NCBI RefSeq assembly: GCF_003573695.1
Contig: NC_039363.1
Coordinates: forward strand, 126,215,302-126,279,301
Direction: 5' to 3'
Length of the DNA: 64,000 nt
From: Papaver somniferum
Taxonomy: Eukaryota > Streptophyta > Magnoliopsida > Ranunculales > Papaveraceae
This document shows positions 12,573 through 23,977 of this stretch, piece after piece. Position 1 is the first letter of the stretch, and each line of letters begins with the position of its first letter. Position numbers and translations under genes: made by a program. The notes under the pieces are model-generated. The model had not been told where the DNA came from, did not search any database, and was given only the letters and a program-made list of their open reading frames with translations.

Positions 12573-14798
12573 GTACCGAAGACCAATATCCAAGGATCAA
12601 TCAATGATAATAAACAACCAAAGGTTGAATTACTCTAATTGATGATCTAACACACAACCTGTATTATTTCAATTATAAAGATAAAACAATATAATGCGGA
12701 AATTGAAATAACACAGATACCAGAAATTTTGTTAACGAGGAAACCGCAAATGCAGAAAAACCTCTGGACCTAGTCCAGATTGAACACACACTGTATTAAG
12801 CCGCTACATACACTAGCCTACTCCAAGCTAACTTCGTACTGGACTGTAGTTGAACCCAAATCAGTGTCCCACTGATCCAAGGTACAGTTGTACTCCCTAC
12901 GCCTCTGTCTCAGCAGGATACTGCGCACTTGATTCCCTTAGCTGATCTCACCCACAACTATGAGTTTCTACGACCCAAAATCGCAGGCTTTGACAATAAA
13001 CAAATATGTCTCACACAAACAAGTCTATCAAAGGATCAACCTGTCTCCTACAGAAAAACCCTAAAGTTTTTGTTCCATATTTTGATAATAATCAAGGTGA
13101 ACAGGAACCAATTGATAATCCGGTCTTATATTCCCGAAGAACAGCCTAGATAAATCAATCACCTCACAACAATCTTAATCGTATGGTAGCGAAACAAGAT
13201 GTTGCGGAATCACAAAAAAGGAGACGAAGATGTTTGTGATTACTTTTTATATCTTGCCTATCAGAGATATTAATCTCTAGCCAATCAATCTAATTGTACT
13301 CGTACGATAGAAGATGCAAGATCAAATCACACAACTACGATAAAAGTAGTATCGGTCTGGCTTCACAATCCCAATGAAGTCTTTAAGTGTTAACCTGGTT
13401 TTAGAAGAAGAAAACCAAAGGTTAAAGGAGAAACGACTCTAGCACGCAAACTAGTATCATACGTGAAGTGTGGGGATTAGTTTTGAAAAGTTGCTAGATG
13501 TCCCCTTATATAGTCTTTCAAATCAGGGTTTCGCCTTGGTCACAAAGCAAACAATATCCATCGTTAGATGAAAACTTGATTTAGATTCAAGCTAATATTT
13601 CTCAACCGTTAGATCGAAAACTTAGCTTGTTATATACAAATGAAATGCACGCTTCTAGGTTTGTTAAAGTACCCAAACGTATACATTGTTGGTTCAACAA
13701 TAGTTAACCAAAAGGTTAACCATATGAGCATTTCATACCAACCATATTATTCTTCACCATAACTAGTTCAAATGACTCAAATTAACTAGTTAGAGAGTTG
13801 TTAAATTGCAAGGAAATCTTATGTACTACACAAGACACAGTTGAAGCAATGATGATTTGATTCACTCGAATCGGGTCATGAACTTTATAGCCACAGTTTG
13901 CAAATTGCATTCCTTAGTCTTTATAAGTTTAAGTTCAGAAATCATCTTCAGATATATAACCTTATTAAGTTCGCACACTAGGTTCGCGGACTTAAGCAAC
14001 CGGGCAGAATTTACAAACTCCAGCAGAAAATCTCGGGAAAGACTTTCCGCCGGTTCGCGGATTGGTACTCACGCAACCAGTTTGTCAACTTCAGCATAAT
14101 TTATCGGGATGAGAAGTTCGGCAGTTCGCGGACTGAGTTCGCGGATTTGGCAACAAGCCATTCTTCCGGTTTCTCTTGATCAACAAAGTTCGCAAACTTT
14201 GTTTCAAGGGATATGAGTTATGCACATATGTGTTTCCACAACAATACTTATGTCCATCATTGGTTATGTAATCTAAACTCTCATTCCAACCATTGAAACA
14301 TTCTTAGAGGACGTTATACAGTTGTTACACCATTTCTCGTCAAAGTAATTTTCAAAGTGATTGAAACATATCATGACTTTCGTCACTAGGTAAAGATAAA
14401 CATGGTCGAAGAAAAACGCTTACCAACACATATTTCGAGATATAGATAGGCGAGGTATACTTGGCTCGAAATACCAAATATGTATAATCTAAGTCTATAT
14501 ATAGCATACGACTTTTTGTCTCAAGAAGTAGAAGATAGAGTAGATAGACTTTTGAGTGACAGATAAGTTCAAGTCTTCACATACCTTTTTGTCGAGAAGT
14601 TCCACCAGTTTCTTGAGTAGTTCTTCTTCTTGTATGATGAATCGCCATGAAGTCCTTGAACTCAACTACACTTTCTATCCTAGTTCGAGACTTAGTTATA
14701 GTAGACTAGAAATCAAGACTTATAGTTTTGATCACTAACATTGACAAACATGCTTGAGATAGAAACGCATGCGAGTTCGACCGAGCAATGCTCTAACA
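12573..14798 (-). mobile_element. 3' LTR of a Sirevirus-like copia element (truncated)
   Basis: On the minus strand the LTR starts TGTTAGAGCATTGCTCGG at 14,798, right after a polypurine tract. It runs to 12,573, where the TGGTACC block is cut by the neighbouring gypsy LTR, so roughly the last 200 bp are missing. It is collinear with the 5' LTR at 18,992-23,486, except that the 5' copy lacks about 40 bp present here at about 13,360-13,400. A cluster of GTTCGCGGA words lies at 13,981, 14,052, 14,123 and 14,137. Short open frames at 12,929-13,153 and 14,556-14,738 recur in both LTRs and are non-coding. Confidence 0.85.
13506..13512 (-). promoter_or_regulatory. LTR TATA box (3' LTR)
   Basis: On the minus strand the context is GACTATATAAGGGGACATC, the same word as in the six-fold array at 1,191-5,351. 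It indicates the LTR promoter position. Confidence 0.55.
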
Positions 14799-15460
14799 AT
14801 CTCCCCCTTTGCCAATTTTAGTGACAAAACTATCAATACATATGGAATACAAAAAAGATAAAGAAACTTTAGTAGCTCCTATTACACATGTCTAATCTTC
14901 AACATTCCTCGAAATCTTCGTCACTTCCAAGTACTCCAGTGATCCCAAAGGTTGTAAGTTTAGCATCACCGTTGTTGAAGATCTGTAGCTATAACAATGA
15001 GAAAGCATCGGTCTCAATCATTGTTATACAGTGTCATAATATTATTACACAATGTCAAAGTCCAATTGTATCACAACTTCAACAATAATACTATGGTGAT
15101 ATGTATCACTCCCACTTAGTCAATACTCCATCTCACATGGAAACCACTCCCCCTTACACAATGATCCGAAAACCATATGTATTTGTAGTGCGAACTACAT
15201 ATTAATTCTCCCCCTTTTTGTCAATAAAATTGGCAAAGGTACAAGAACGGGATCATAATGAAATTTCCGTAAGAGACATTTCATGACTAAAAGAAATTAT
15301 ATACCATCTAATTTAGATGCAATCATATAGCCGAAGCTAATAGCATTCATCAAGGAGTTTAAAGATACAAGATAACCCCTTTAAAATTTCACAGCCGCAC
15401 ACCCCTCAAGATATGACTATTAAGCACAAGTTTAAAAGAACTCTCCCCCATTTGATGTCA
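14799..15460 (-). promoter_or_regulatory. Main polypurine tract plus extra tract-like copies
   Basis: The main tract, GGCAAAGGGGGAGAT on the minus strand, abuts the 3' LTR at 14,799-14,813. Similar purine words lie further inside on the same strand: AAGGGGGAGT near 15,150, AAAAAGGGGGAGAAT near 15,206-15,220 with its own ATTGGCAAAG-like companion, and ATGGGGGAGAG near 15,443. Repeated polypurine tracts upstream of the 3' LTR are a known trait of Sireviruses, which supports that assignment. Confidence 0.6.
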
Positions 15461-17439
15461 TTCCCAAGGGAACAACAAGAGCGACCTTAATTTCAAAAGA
15501 AAAAAAGGATTTTCATTGGACACCAAAAACCATGAGAATGATTTTCTATATCCAAAAACTCAATCAAATTAATCACAAGTAAACCCGTGATTAATTTAAT
15601 CGGAATACACAATCAAATTAAATACACAAGTGATCAACTTAATTGATTATGCTCGACATAAGAGAACTTACGGAGCATACGACTAACATAACCATTAGAA
15701 AATGAATAGGATAGTCGTTCATATACTCAACATAAGAGGGATCTTACGAAGTATGAAAATACTCAACTAGATTAATTACAAGAGAACCCACAATTAATCT
15801 AATTGGAATACACAACCAAACTAATTACAAAAGTAATCAATTTAATTGTCATTTTTTTTGCTCGACATAAAAAGACTTATGGAGCAATAACTAAATAACC
15901 AAACAAGATGATTAATTTAGTTCAAGAATGCTCAACATAAAGTACCTTAAGGAACAACCAACAAAGCTAATCAAAAATTAATCAACTTGGTTTTATTGCT
16001 CAACATAAGACACATTACGGAGCCTCCCAGTATTACATAAAATATAGATCAGTAAAGATCAATACTATGGAATACACAAGGATTCATTCTATTTTTCCAT
16101 CACTATTTGCACAACGATATTTAATAAACATCATCCTTGTCACAAAATATTTTAACCTATCTTCCATAAAATATTTGACAATATAGGCTTAATTATATTT
16201 GCCAAAAGTCCATTCATTCTTTAATCAATACGTGAATACCGATCACAAACGACTTTACTTTTGACAAAGTATGGGACAAACATAGTTCACGGACGTTAAC
16301 ACCAATATCCCATAACAAATTGCAATATGACAAATCATAAAGATTAATATTGCAAAAACACCATCCTCCAAATATTTTTAGAATTTAGACTAAATAAACC
16401 TAAAAACATTGCAAGATGAAAACGTTGGACATAGCTATGTGTAATCGCAATAATTTCTATTCCAAACTCTAGTAATCCTTCTCAAAATCAAGAATAAATT
16501 CTCTTAAGAAGTTTCCTAGGAATCAAGACAAACTCGTAATGCACATATAAGATGATTTGTCCTTAGAGAGTAGAATCAATCTTTTTCTCCCGGTTTATAC
16601 CAAGAATATCTACTAAAGGCGTATAAAAATATTTTCAAAGAAGAACATACAAAGTCATTAACGTCCATGCACCATAGTTCACATAAAATGATTGTGAACA
16701 TTCAAGAATCCCATAGTAGTGCGTACTACTGCCCATTCTTGAACTTCCTTCTTTGTGATTCACCAACAACATTCTTGTAAAAGCTTTTAAAGCTACAATG
16801 AGCTTAGAAGATTAGTACTACAAGAATACAAGTGTCAAGTCCAAGAGAAGTGGAACAAGTGCAACGAAACTGAGCAAAACACTCAAAAACAAGAGACAGG
16901 ACAAATACCAATCTTAACTCATCCAAATACAATAATTCTCATATCCATTTTAAATATAATTCAAAGAGTAAGAGAATGCAAAAAGAATGAGATCATTCCG
17001 AGTTTGGACGAAGAAGTTACGGCCAAAACAAGTTTACCGAATATCGACGTCAAGTATGCATACGGGTTTGCAAAAGAATTTTCAAGTCCGCGAATTTAAA
17101 CCCCTGGATTTTGATTTTAAAATATGTTATGCATACCTGGTAGATGTACCATGAAGTCCAAACATCCCGAACTACTATTTTTAAACCTAAACGTTTAAGA
17201 ACCTTAAACACAGATCAAGTTAGGTAGAAAAGAACGATAAGAAAGGTACGTGAATCATTATAAGTTCTCTAAACAAATAAAAGAAAAAACATTTCTCAAG
17301 TTTATACACATACCTTTTTAGATGAATCCAATTGAATTCTACAGCCTTACCGAACATAATCTGTGTGCCCCAATTTATGTGCTTTCCTCACCGTATACAT
17401 AGCAGGGCATTCCTGGGTGAGGATGCACTTACAACACAA
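14814..17439 (-). other. Non-coding interior of the Sirevirus-like element
   Basis: About 2.6 kb of AT-rich sequence lies between gag and the 3' LTR. No protease, integrase, reverse transcriptase or RNase H motif can be read in any frame. The middle part has a loose repetition of phrases such as CTCAACATAAG and GCTCGACATAAG with AATTAATC-rich spacers (about 15,540-16,030). The pol region therefore appears to be missing or unrecognisably decayed, which makes the element non-autonomous. Confidence 0.6.
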
Positions 17440-18930
17440 TCAAGTTGTGTTGGGGTGAACAATGTCTTGTTCTCCATAAGTGACCTTTGGATTATCATGA
17501 AAGGGATCACTTTTAGAGCCTTTCACATCCAATTCCATTTTTCCAAAATACTTGTTAAGTTCCAACATCATGGATACTGCCTTCTCCATAGTCATGGAAT
17601 TTTCTGGAAAATCATTCCTTTTCACACTCAAAGCATCATTAGATTTCTTTGGTATCCACTTCTGAGTGCGTTTGGGAACAATCGGATCCTTCTTCCCATT
17701 ACTCACTTCAAGATTTCTTGGAAGAAAATTGGATTGACTATTCTTTTGCAAGTTAGTATTTCTCCAATTGGGAGCATCGGATCTTGTCTTGTCTTTACGA
17801 AGTTATCCTTTTGATAACCATTACGATTGTGAAAAGGCTTCGTATAACGTTTATAAGCAAATCTAGGTTTATCACAACAATGATTCCTTTGCCTAAAGGT
17901 TGGAAAGTTACAACCTTTAATGTTAAGGGGATTAACCTTAGCATATGATCTTGGTTTCACAACTTCGTGTGATGCCCAAACAAGAACATCATGAACTTTC
18001 TTATTCCTTATACGAAAATGACATCTCCTTTCCTAGTGACCTTTATTTCCGCAATAGTGGCAAACATAAGGAATGTTCTTACCTCGATCCGTATGTGCTG
18101 ACTTTGGAGGTTGATATCTTTTGCTCTTTCGAACCTTAATTGCCGGTGAAGGTATTTCACTTTTGCCATCAGTGGAAACCTTTTGTTGAGAAGAATCACT
18201 AGCCTTGACAAATTTTACCTCTTTGCTAATACTTGGAGCATCTATTCCCTTATAGCTCAATCCTCATGTATCACGATGATTTTTACTTGCTCCTAGCATA
18301 GTGGTTAATTTGCTTGAACTAGTATTGAACTTTTTCAAGTCATCTTCCAACATCTTGATTTTATCAAGAGCAACAGCTAAATCAGCCCCAAGGCGTTTTT
18401 CTCGAGCGAGACAAGCACTTTCTCTGTCATTAAAACTAATTTGTTGAGAGTTAAACCTTGCTTCATATTCTACAAGTTTCTCTTCGAACAAAAAGTACTT
18501 TTGATAAAGATTATCACATTCAAGTGACTTCATACGTAGGTTTTCCTCAGAATCCTTGAGGATCGATTCGTTAGAACGATTCGAAAAACAAACACCTGCG
18601 TAACATCTTCTCAATTTCTTGTTTTCTCGACAGAGAGGAGTCATAAGAGGTGAGACATGAGAAGTTGTAATATTCTTCATCTTCCACGAATCCAAAAACT
18701 TAACATACTCTGAGACTTCCTAATCAACATCTCTATCAATATCTGAATCACCTTCATCAGAAAGTTCATCCAACTGTTCTTCTAGGAGAGTTTCCCAATA
18801 AACAATTTTTACATCAAGAGAATGTTTAGATATTGACTTAGATGTGATAGTTCTCAGGAGAATCCAAGCTTTTAGAATCATCTGGTAATTTCTGAACTGG
18901 TACGTTATTATAGATATACTCGTTCATAAT
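17440..18930 (-). pseudogene. Decayed gag of a Sirevirus-like copia element
   Basis: This would encode the nucleocapsid polyprotein that packages element RNA. On the minus strand, fragments read from an ATG near 18,930 down to about 17,440, with several in-frame stops and shifts. A coiled-coil-like part lies at 18,264-18,695 (residues such as YEARFNSQQISFNDRES and KIKMLEDDLKKF). A LTTMLGASK and YKGIDAPSISKEVKFVKA block, typical of copia gag, follows at 18,130-18,310. The zinc knuckle is CHYCGNKGH, then TAG, then ERRC near 18,020-18,065, so the CX2CX4HX4C spacing survives but is interrupted by a stop. Downstream frames (17,440-17,960) are basic and then acidic, with no pol. The plus-strand ORF at 17,332-17,814 is only its antisense shadow. 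Confidence 0.7.
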
Positions 18931-18974
18931 CAGATCACTTAAAACACATACTTATAAGGTCTTTAACGTGTTTT

Positions 18975-18990
18975 CCTGCTCTGATACCAA
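18975..18990 (-). promoter_or_regulatory. Primer-binding site, initiator tRNA-Met type
   Basis: On the minus strand this reads TTGGTATCAGAGCAGG, immediately inside the 5' LTR terminus (TTATTCA at 18,992). It is the canonical plant copia primer site and sets the element's orientation as minus. Confidence 0.85.
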
Positions 18991-19320
18991 TTGAATAAGC
19001 GGGGGGTCTAACAACACCACCTAATATTTTTCTTAGAAATCTGTATGGACTAACTCCAGTATACTTTGCTAGAGAATCAACTAGATAGTGAGACTCAATC
19101 AAGATTAAAATATATCGAGGAGTTAATATCTCTCTCTTGTTTTGATTTACTCGAGCTAACAGAAGTCAGCGAGTCCTTAATCAAACACAAGGAATAACTT
19201 GGATGGTACCAAAAACCAATATCCAAGGATCAATCAATGACAATCAACAACCAAAGGTTGGATTACTCTAATTGATGATCTAACGCACAACCTGTATTAT
19301 TTCAATTATAAAGATAAAAC

Positions 19321-21417
19321 TAGGGCTGCACATGTGTCGGTTTTGGCCTCACCCACCATCCAACCCACTGATGGCGGGTAACAGAAGTTGTCACCCACAA
19401 CCAACCCGACATCATAGTGGGTCGGATTTAACCCGACCCACATTACAGCGGGTTGGTTCGGGTGGGTGGTGGGTTAACCCATCATAAAATGAAATGAACT
19501 GTATGAACATGAAAAATAACTAAAAATGCAGACAATTAGTACCATAACAAGTTACTTACAACTAAAAGTGTTTACAAAATAAAAATGAGTTTAACTTCTA
19601 AAATCTCAAAAAGTGAATTACTAGCCTACTGGCTACTGTACTAAATCCTAATAACTATACTAGGATCATGAGATGTAAATTAATATCAAGCGACCAGCTT
19701 CCTCCATCGAAAAATGTAGACGTTTTACCCCTGAATGCGCTGGAATCCTGAAATCAATCAAAGTATGTCAATTAGTTACAACTTACAATAACATAGATGT
19801 AACAGACCAACGAACTCAGAATCAATTTATTGACAGTGGCCTTTGGCGTCATTACATTGTCTAACCCAATAGGAATCAATCATCTATGATGATGGAAGAA
19901 GTAGCAAGGTCACCAAATAGATCTGCAAAGGAAATGAACAATTAGAATGAAAGTTGATGTAAGTAATCAAAGCACCGACAATGGGGTATAATTTTGTTAT
20001 GCCATCCATGTGACGCAACCAGATGACCATGAGAATCATACAAATTAAATGTCATACAACTCAAGCCTCAAAACTAGAGAGACTATATCATACAAATTAA
20101 ATGTCAGATGTATTCAGTCACCAAAGAGATACATATTGTTGTTTGATTGTATGAGTTAACTTCTATAGTTCTGGCACAAGTTCAATAATCATCATCCATT
20201 GCAGAATATAAAACAACCAAAAAATATCACCACAAAAAACTATAATAAGAAAAAAGCCATTTCAGGGGAGGATGAAAACATTGCAAAACATATTGTCGTT
20301 GATAATTACAGTGCATGGGGGTCAGTCAGAGCAGCAGAAAAGGGGAATCCACCCATAGAATTAGAGCCAAGAATTTTACTCTTTCTTATTTTCAAATACA
20401 AACACTAATTTTAGTTTAAAGCTATCTGCTGCCAGTAATATCACTTTCAATGGTGAAAGATTGAGGATGGCTGTTAACATCCAGTAAAATAAAGTAAAAT
20501 TGAAACACAAAAAATTCTGTAAAACAGGAAGTATACCGCATTGTTAAAAACAATGAATCAATTCGTTTCTTATTTACTGCCAATGTGCTCAAGTAATAAC
20601 ATGTTATAGTCTCAGATTTTTAGCAATTTTTAGCAATCATAGTAACCATAAAAACACCATTACACTAACAAAATCCCCAAAATCATTACAAAATCTCAGA
20701 ATCTCAGATTACTTTTAGCTCAGAATCAATTGGATGTTGCCAGATTGGAGAAGGGTCATAAGTATAGTACCTCAAAATCTCAGATTACTTTTATCTCCTT
20801 TAAGAAGTGAACAAAATCCCCAAATTCCAATATACAGAAAAGATTAACAAAACAAAGTCAGAATATCGCAAGATCAATTAATCAAAGATTATAACAAAAA
20901 TAGATACCCCAAATTGCAAAAAAAAAAAAACAAAAAAAAACCCTAAACAGATACCCCAAATTCAAAATCAAATAAAATCACATAATCTAAAGATTATAAA
21001 TAGATCAATTAGTCTGACTTACGATTCTTACCTTCCGTTATTGGATTTCTGGTGGTGATCTGAGTTGAGAATTGATGCAATTGAAGTGAAAAGGCACAAC
21101 CGAGCGAAGGAGAGAAGAGGAGTGAAGTGAAAAGGGGTGCGGATGAAAGTTGATAGGATTAGGGTTAGGCATTATATATGGTATTTTCAGTGGCTGAGAT
21201 TAATCCTAGGATAGATAATCTAAGGTTAGGGAATTCTGGCGGGTGGGCGGGTAGGGTCGGGTGATGGAAGCAACTACCCGCAACCGACCCATCATACAGC
21301 GGGTTTGGTCGTGCTCACCCATAGTCAACCCACTCCTAAGCGGGTTTGATCAGTTGCGGGTTAATCTTGGCGGGTGCGGGTTGGGTCGGCGGGTTGGGTC
21401 GGTTATGTGCAACCCTA
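19321..21417. mobile_element. Non-autonomous hAT transposon, 2.1 kb
   Basis: The ends are inverted repeats: TAGGGCTGCACATGTG on the left and, in reverse complement, TAGGGTTGCACATAAC on the right. A perfect 8-bp target duplication, GATAAAAC, lies at 19,313-19,320 and 21,418-21,425. The uninterrupted target is visible in the sister LTR at about 12,680-12,690. Both subterminal regions are GC-rich with many GGGTCGG, GCGGGTTGGG and complementary words (19,340-19,480 and 21,240-21,410). The interior is AT-rich. The longest frame (69 codons at 20,199) shows no transposase motif. The element must have been mobilised in trans. An 8-bp duplication with such ends is diagnostic for hAT. Confidence 0.92.
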
Positions 21418-22206
21418 GATAAAACAATATAATGCGGAAATTGAAATAACACAGAGACCAGAAATTTTGTTAATGAGGAAACCGCAAATGGAGAAAAACC
21501 CCGGGACCTAGTCCAGATTGAACACACACTGTATTAAGCCGCTACAGACACTAGCCTACTCCAAGCTAACTTCGCACTGGACTGTAGTTGAACCCCAATC
21601 AGTCTCCCACTAATCCAAGCTACAGTTGTACTCCCTACGCCTCTGATCCCAGCAGGATAAGGCGCACTTGATTCCCTTAGATGATCTCACCCACAACTAA
21701 GAGTTGCTACGACCCAAAATCGCAGGCTTTGACAATAAACAAATCTGTCTCACAAATACAAGTCTATCAAAGGATCAATCTGTCTCCCACAGAAAAACCC
21801 TAAAGTTTTTGTTCCTTCTTTTGATAATAATCAAGGTGAACAGGAACCAATTGATAATCCGGTCTTATATTCCCGAAGAACAGCCTAGATAAATCAATCA
21901 CCTCACAACAATCTTAATCGTATGGTAGCGAAAAAAGATTTTGCGGAATCAGAAACAATGAGACGAAGATGTTTGTGATTAATTTTTATATCTTGCCTAT
22001 CGGAGATATTAATCTCAAGCCAATTAATCTAATTGTACTCGTACGATAGAAGATGCAAGATCAGATCACACTACTACGATAAAAGTAGTATCGGCCTGGT
22101 TTCAGAAGAAGAAAACCAAAGGTTAAAGGATAAACGACTCTAGCACGCAAAATAGTATCACACTTGAAGTGTGGGGATTAGTTTTGCATAGTTGCTAGAT
22201 GTCCCC

Positions 22207-22213
22207 TTATATA
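22207..22213 (-). promoter_or_regulatory. LTR TATA box (5' LTR)
   Basis: The minus strand reads GACTATATAAGGGGACATC, identical to the word at 13,506-13,512. It is the likely promoter for the element RNA. Confidence 0.55.
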
Positions 22214-23486
22214 GTCTTTCAAATCAGGGTTTCGCGTTGGTCACAAAGCAAACAATATCTATCGTTAGATGAAAACCTGATTTAGATTCAAGCTAATATT
22301 TCTCAACCGTTAGATCGAAAACTTAGCTTGTTATACACAAATGAAATGCACGCTTCTAGGTTTTTTAACCGTACCCAAACGTGTACATTGTTGGTTCAAC
22401 AATAATTAACCAAAAGGTTATCCATATGAGCATTTCATACCAACCATATTCTTCTTCATCATAACTAGTTCAAATGACTCAAATGAACTAGTTAGAGCGT
22501 TGTTAAATTGCAAGGAAATCTTATGTACTACACAAGACACAATTGAAGCAAAGATGATTTGATTCACTCGAATCGGTTCATGAACTTTATATACACGGTT
22601 TGCAAATTGCGTTCCGTAGTATTTATAAGTTTAAGTTCATAAATCATCTTCAGATATATAACCTTCTTAAGTTCGCACACTAGGTTCGCGGACTTAAGCA
22701 ACCGGGAAGAGTTTACAAACTCCAGCAGAAAATATCGGCAAAGACTTTCCGCCGGTTCGCGGACTGGTACTCATGCAACCAGTTTGTCAACTCCAGCAGA
22801 ATTTCTCGGGATGAGAAGTTCGGCAGTTCGCGAACTTGGCAACAAGCCATTCTTCAGATTTCTCTTGATCAACAAAGTTCACAAACTTTGGTTCAAGGGA
22901 TATGACTTATGCACATATGTGTTTCCACAACAATACTTATGTCCATCATTGGTTATGTAATCTAAACTCTCATTCCAACCATTGAAACATTCTTAGAGGA
23001 CGTTATATAGTTGTTACACCATTTCTCGTCAAAGAAATTTTCAAAGTGATTGAAACATATCATGACTTTCGTCACTAGGTAAAGATAAACATGGTCGAAG
23101 CAAAACGCTTACCAACACATATTTCGAGATATAGATAGGCGAGGTATACTCGGCTCGAAATACCAAATGTGTATAATCTAAGTCTATATATAGCATACGA
23201 CTTTTTGTCTCAGAAGTATGAGAAATAGTAGATAGACTTTTGAGTGAAAGATAAGTTCAAGTCTTCACATACCTTTTTGTCGAGAAGTTTCACCGGTTCC
23301 TTGAGTAGTTCTTCTTCTTGTATGATGAATCGCCATGAAGTCCTTGAGATCAACTACATTTTATATCCTAGTCCGAGACTTAGCTATAGTAGACTAGAAA
23401 TCAAGACTTATAGTTTTGATCACTAACATTGACAAATATGCTTGAGATAGCAACGCATGCGAGTTCGACCGAGCAATACTCTAACA

Positions 23487-23777
23487 GTGCGCAGTTCAAT
23501 CATAGTTGATAAATTCGACCTTGTTTGTCGGATATGACTTGATTGACACTCGGCCATTGTTCTTTGGTACCATCCGAGTTATTCTTACAACAATCAGTAT
23601 CACAGATTTCCATCTAGTTGATTTACTGATTATATTGAGAAAGAGATAAAGCTCTTCGATATAGTTCTTGATTGAGTCTCACTTTTAAGTTGGTGCTCTC
23701 AGAATTATATTGAAGTTAAGGCCATACAGATTGTTGAAAGAAATATTGAGTGTGGTTGTTATACCCCCGCGTTTTCA
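23487..23777 (+). mobile_element. 3' end of an older copia LTR, plus orientation
   Basis: It begins GTGCGCAGTTCAATCATAG and ends CCCCCGCGTTTTCA. It aligns with 6,170-6,461 of the first LTR, including the TTTGGTACCATCC and TTGTTATACC blocks. The minus-strand Sirevirus-like element inserted into this LTR at the word GTGCG. The left half of the target is no longer visible in the window. No primer-binding site follows; LINE sequence begins instead. Confidence 0.7.
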
Positions 23778-23977
23778 TTTGCTGAAAAAAACAGTTATCA
23801 AAATTAATTCTTGACCAGAAGCAGAATATTACTTATGAAGATAATCTCTAAGGGTAGTAAAATCTCGAGTAGTAGCCTTAGAGAACAATAAATAATCATC
23901 AGCAAACAACACTGAATAATAGCAAGAGCAAATCTACAAACCTTAATACCTTCAACAAGTTCTAATCTAGTAATTTA

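Larger units (their letters stand above)
18992..23486 (-). mobile_element. 5' LTR of the Sirevirus-like element, split by a hAT insertion
   Basis: On the minus strand the LTR runs from TGTTAGAG at 23,486 to ATTCA at 18,992, next to the primer-binding site. Without the insertion at 19,321-21,417 it is about 2.4 kb. It matches the 3' LTR closely, so the element is fairly young, apart from a deletion of about 40 bp near 22,095 between two CCTGG words. The TATA box is at 22,207-22,213. GTTCGCGGA words recur at about 22,684 and 22,755. The LTR lies inside an older LTR of its own family, whose remnant continues at 23,487. Confidence 0.85.

Noticed and set aside
17332..17814. 160-codon plus-strand ORF
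   Set aside because: It is antisense to the gag relic on the minus strand and shows no motif.
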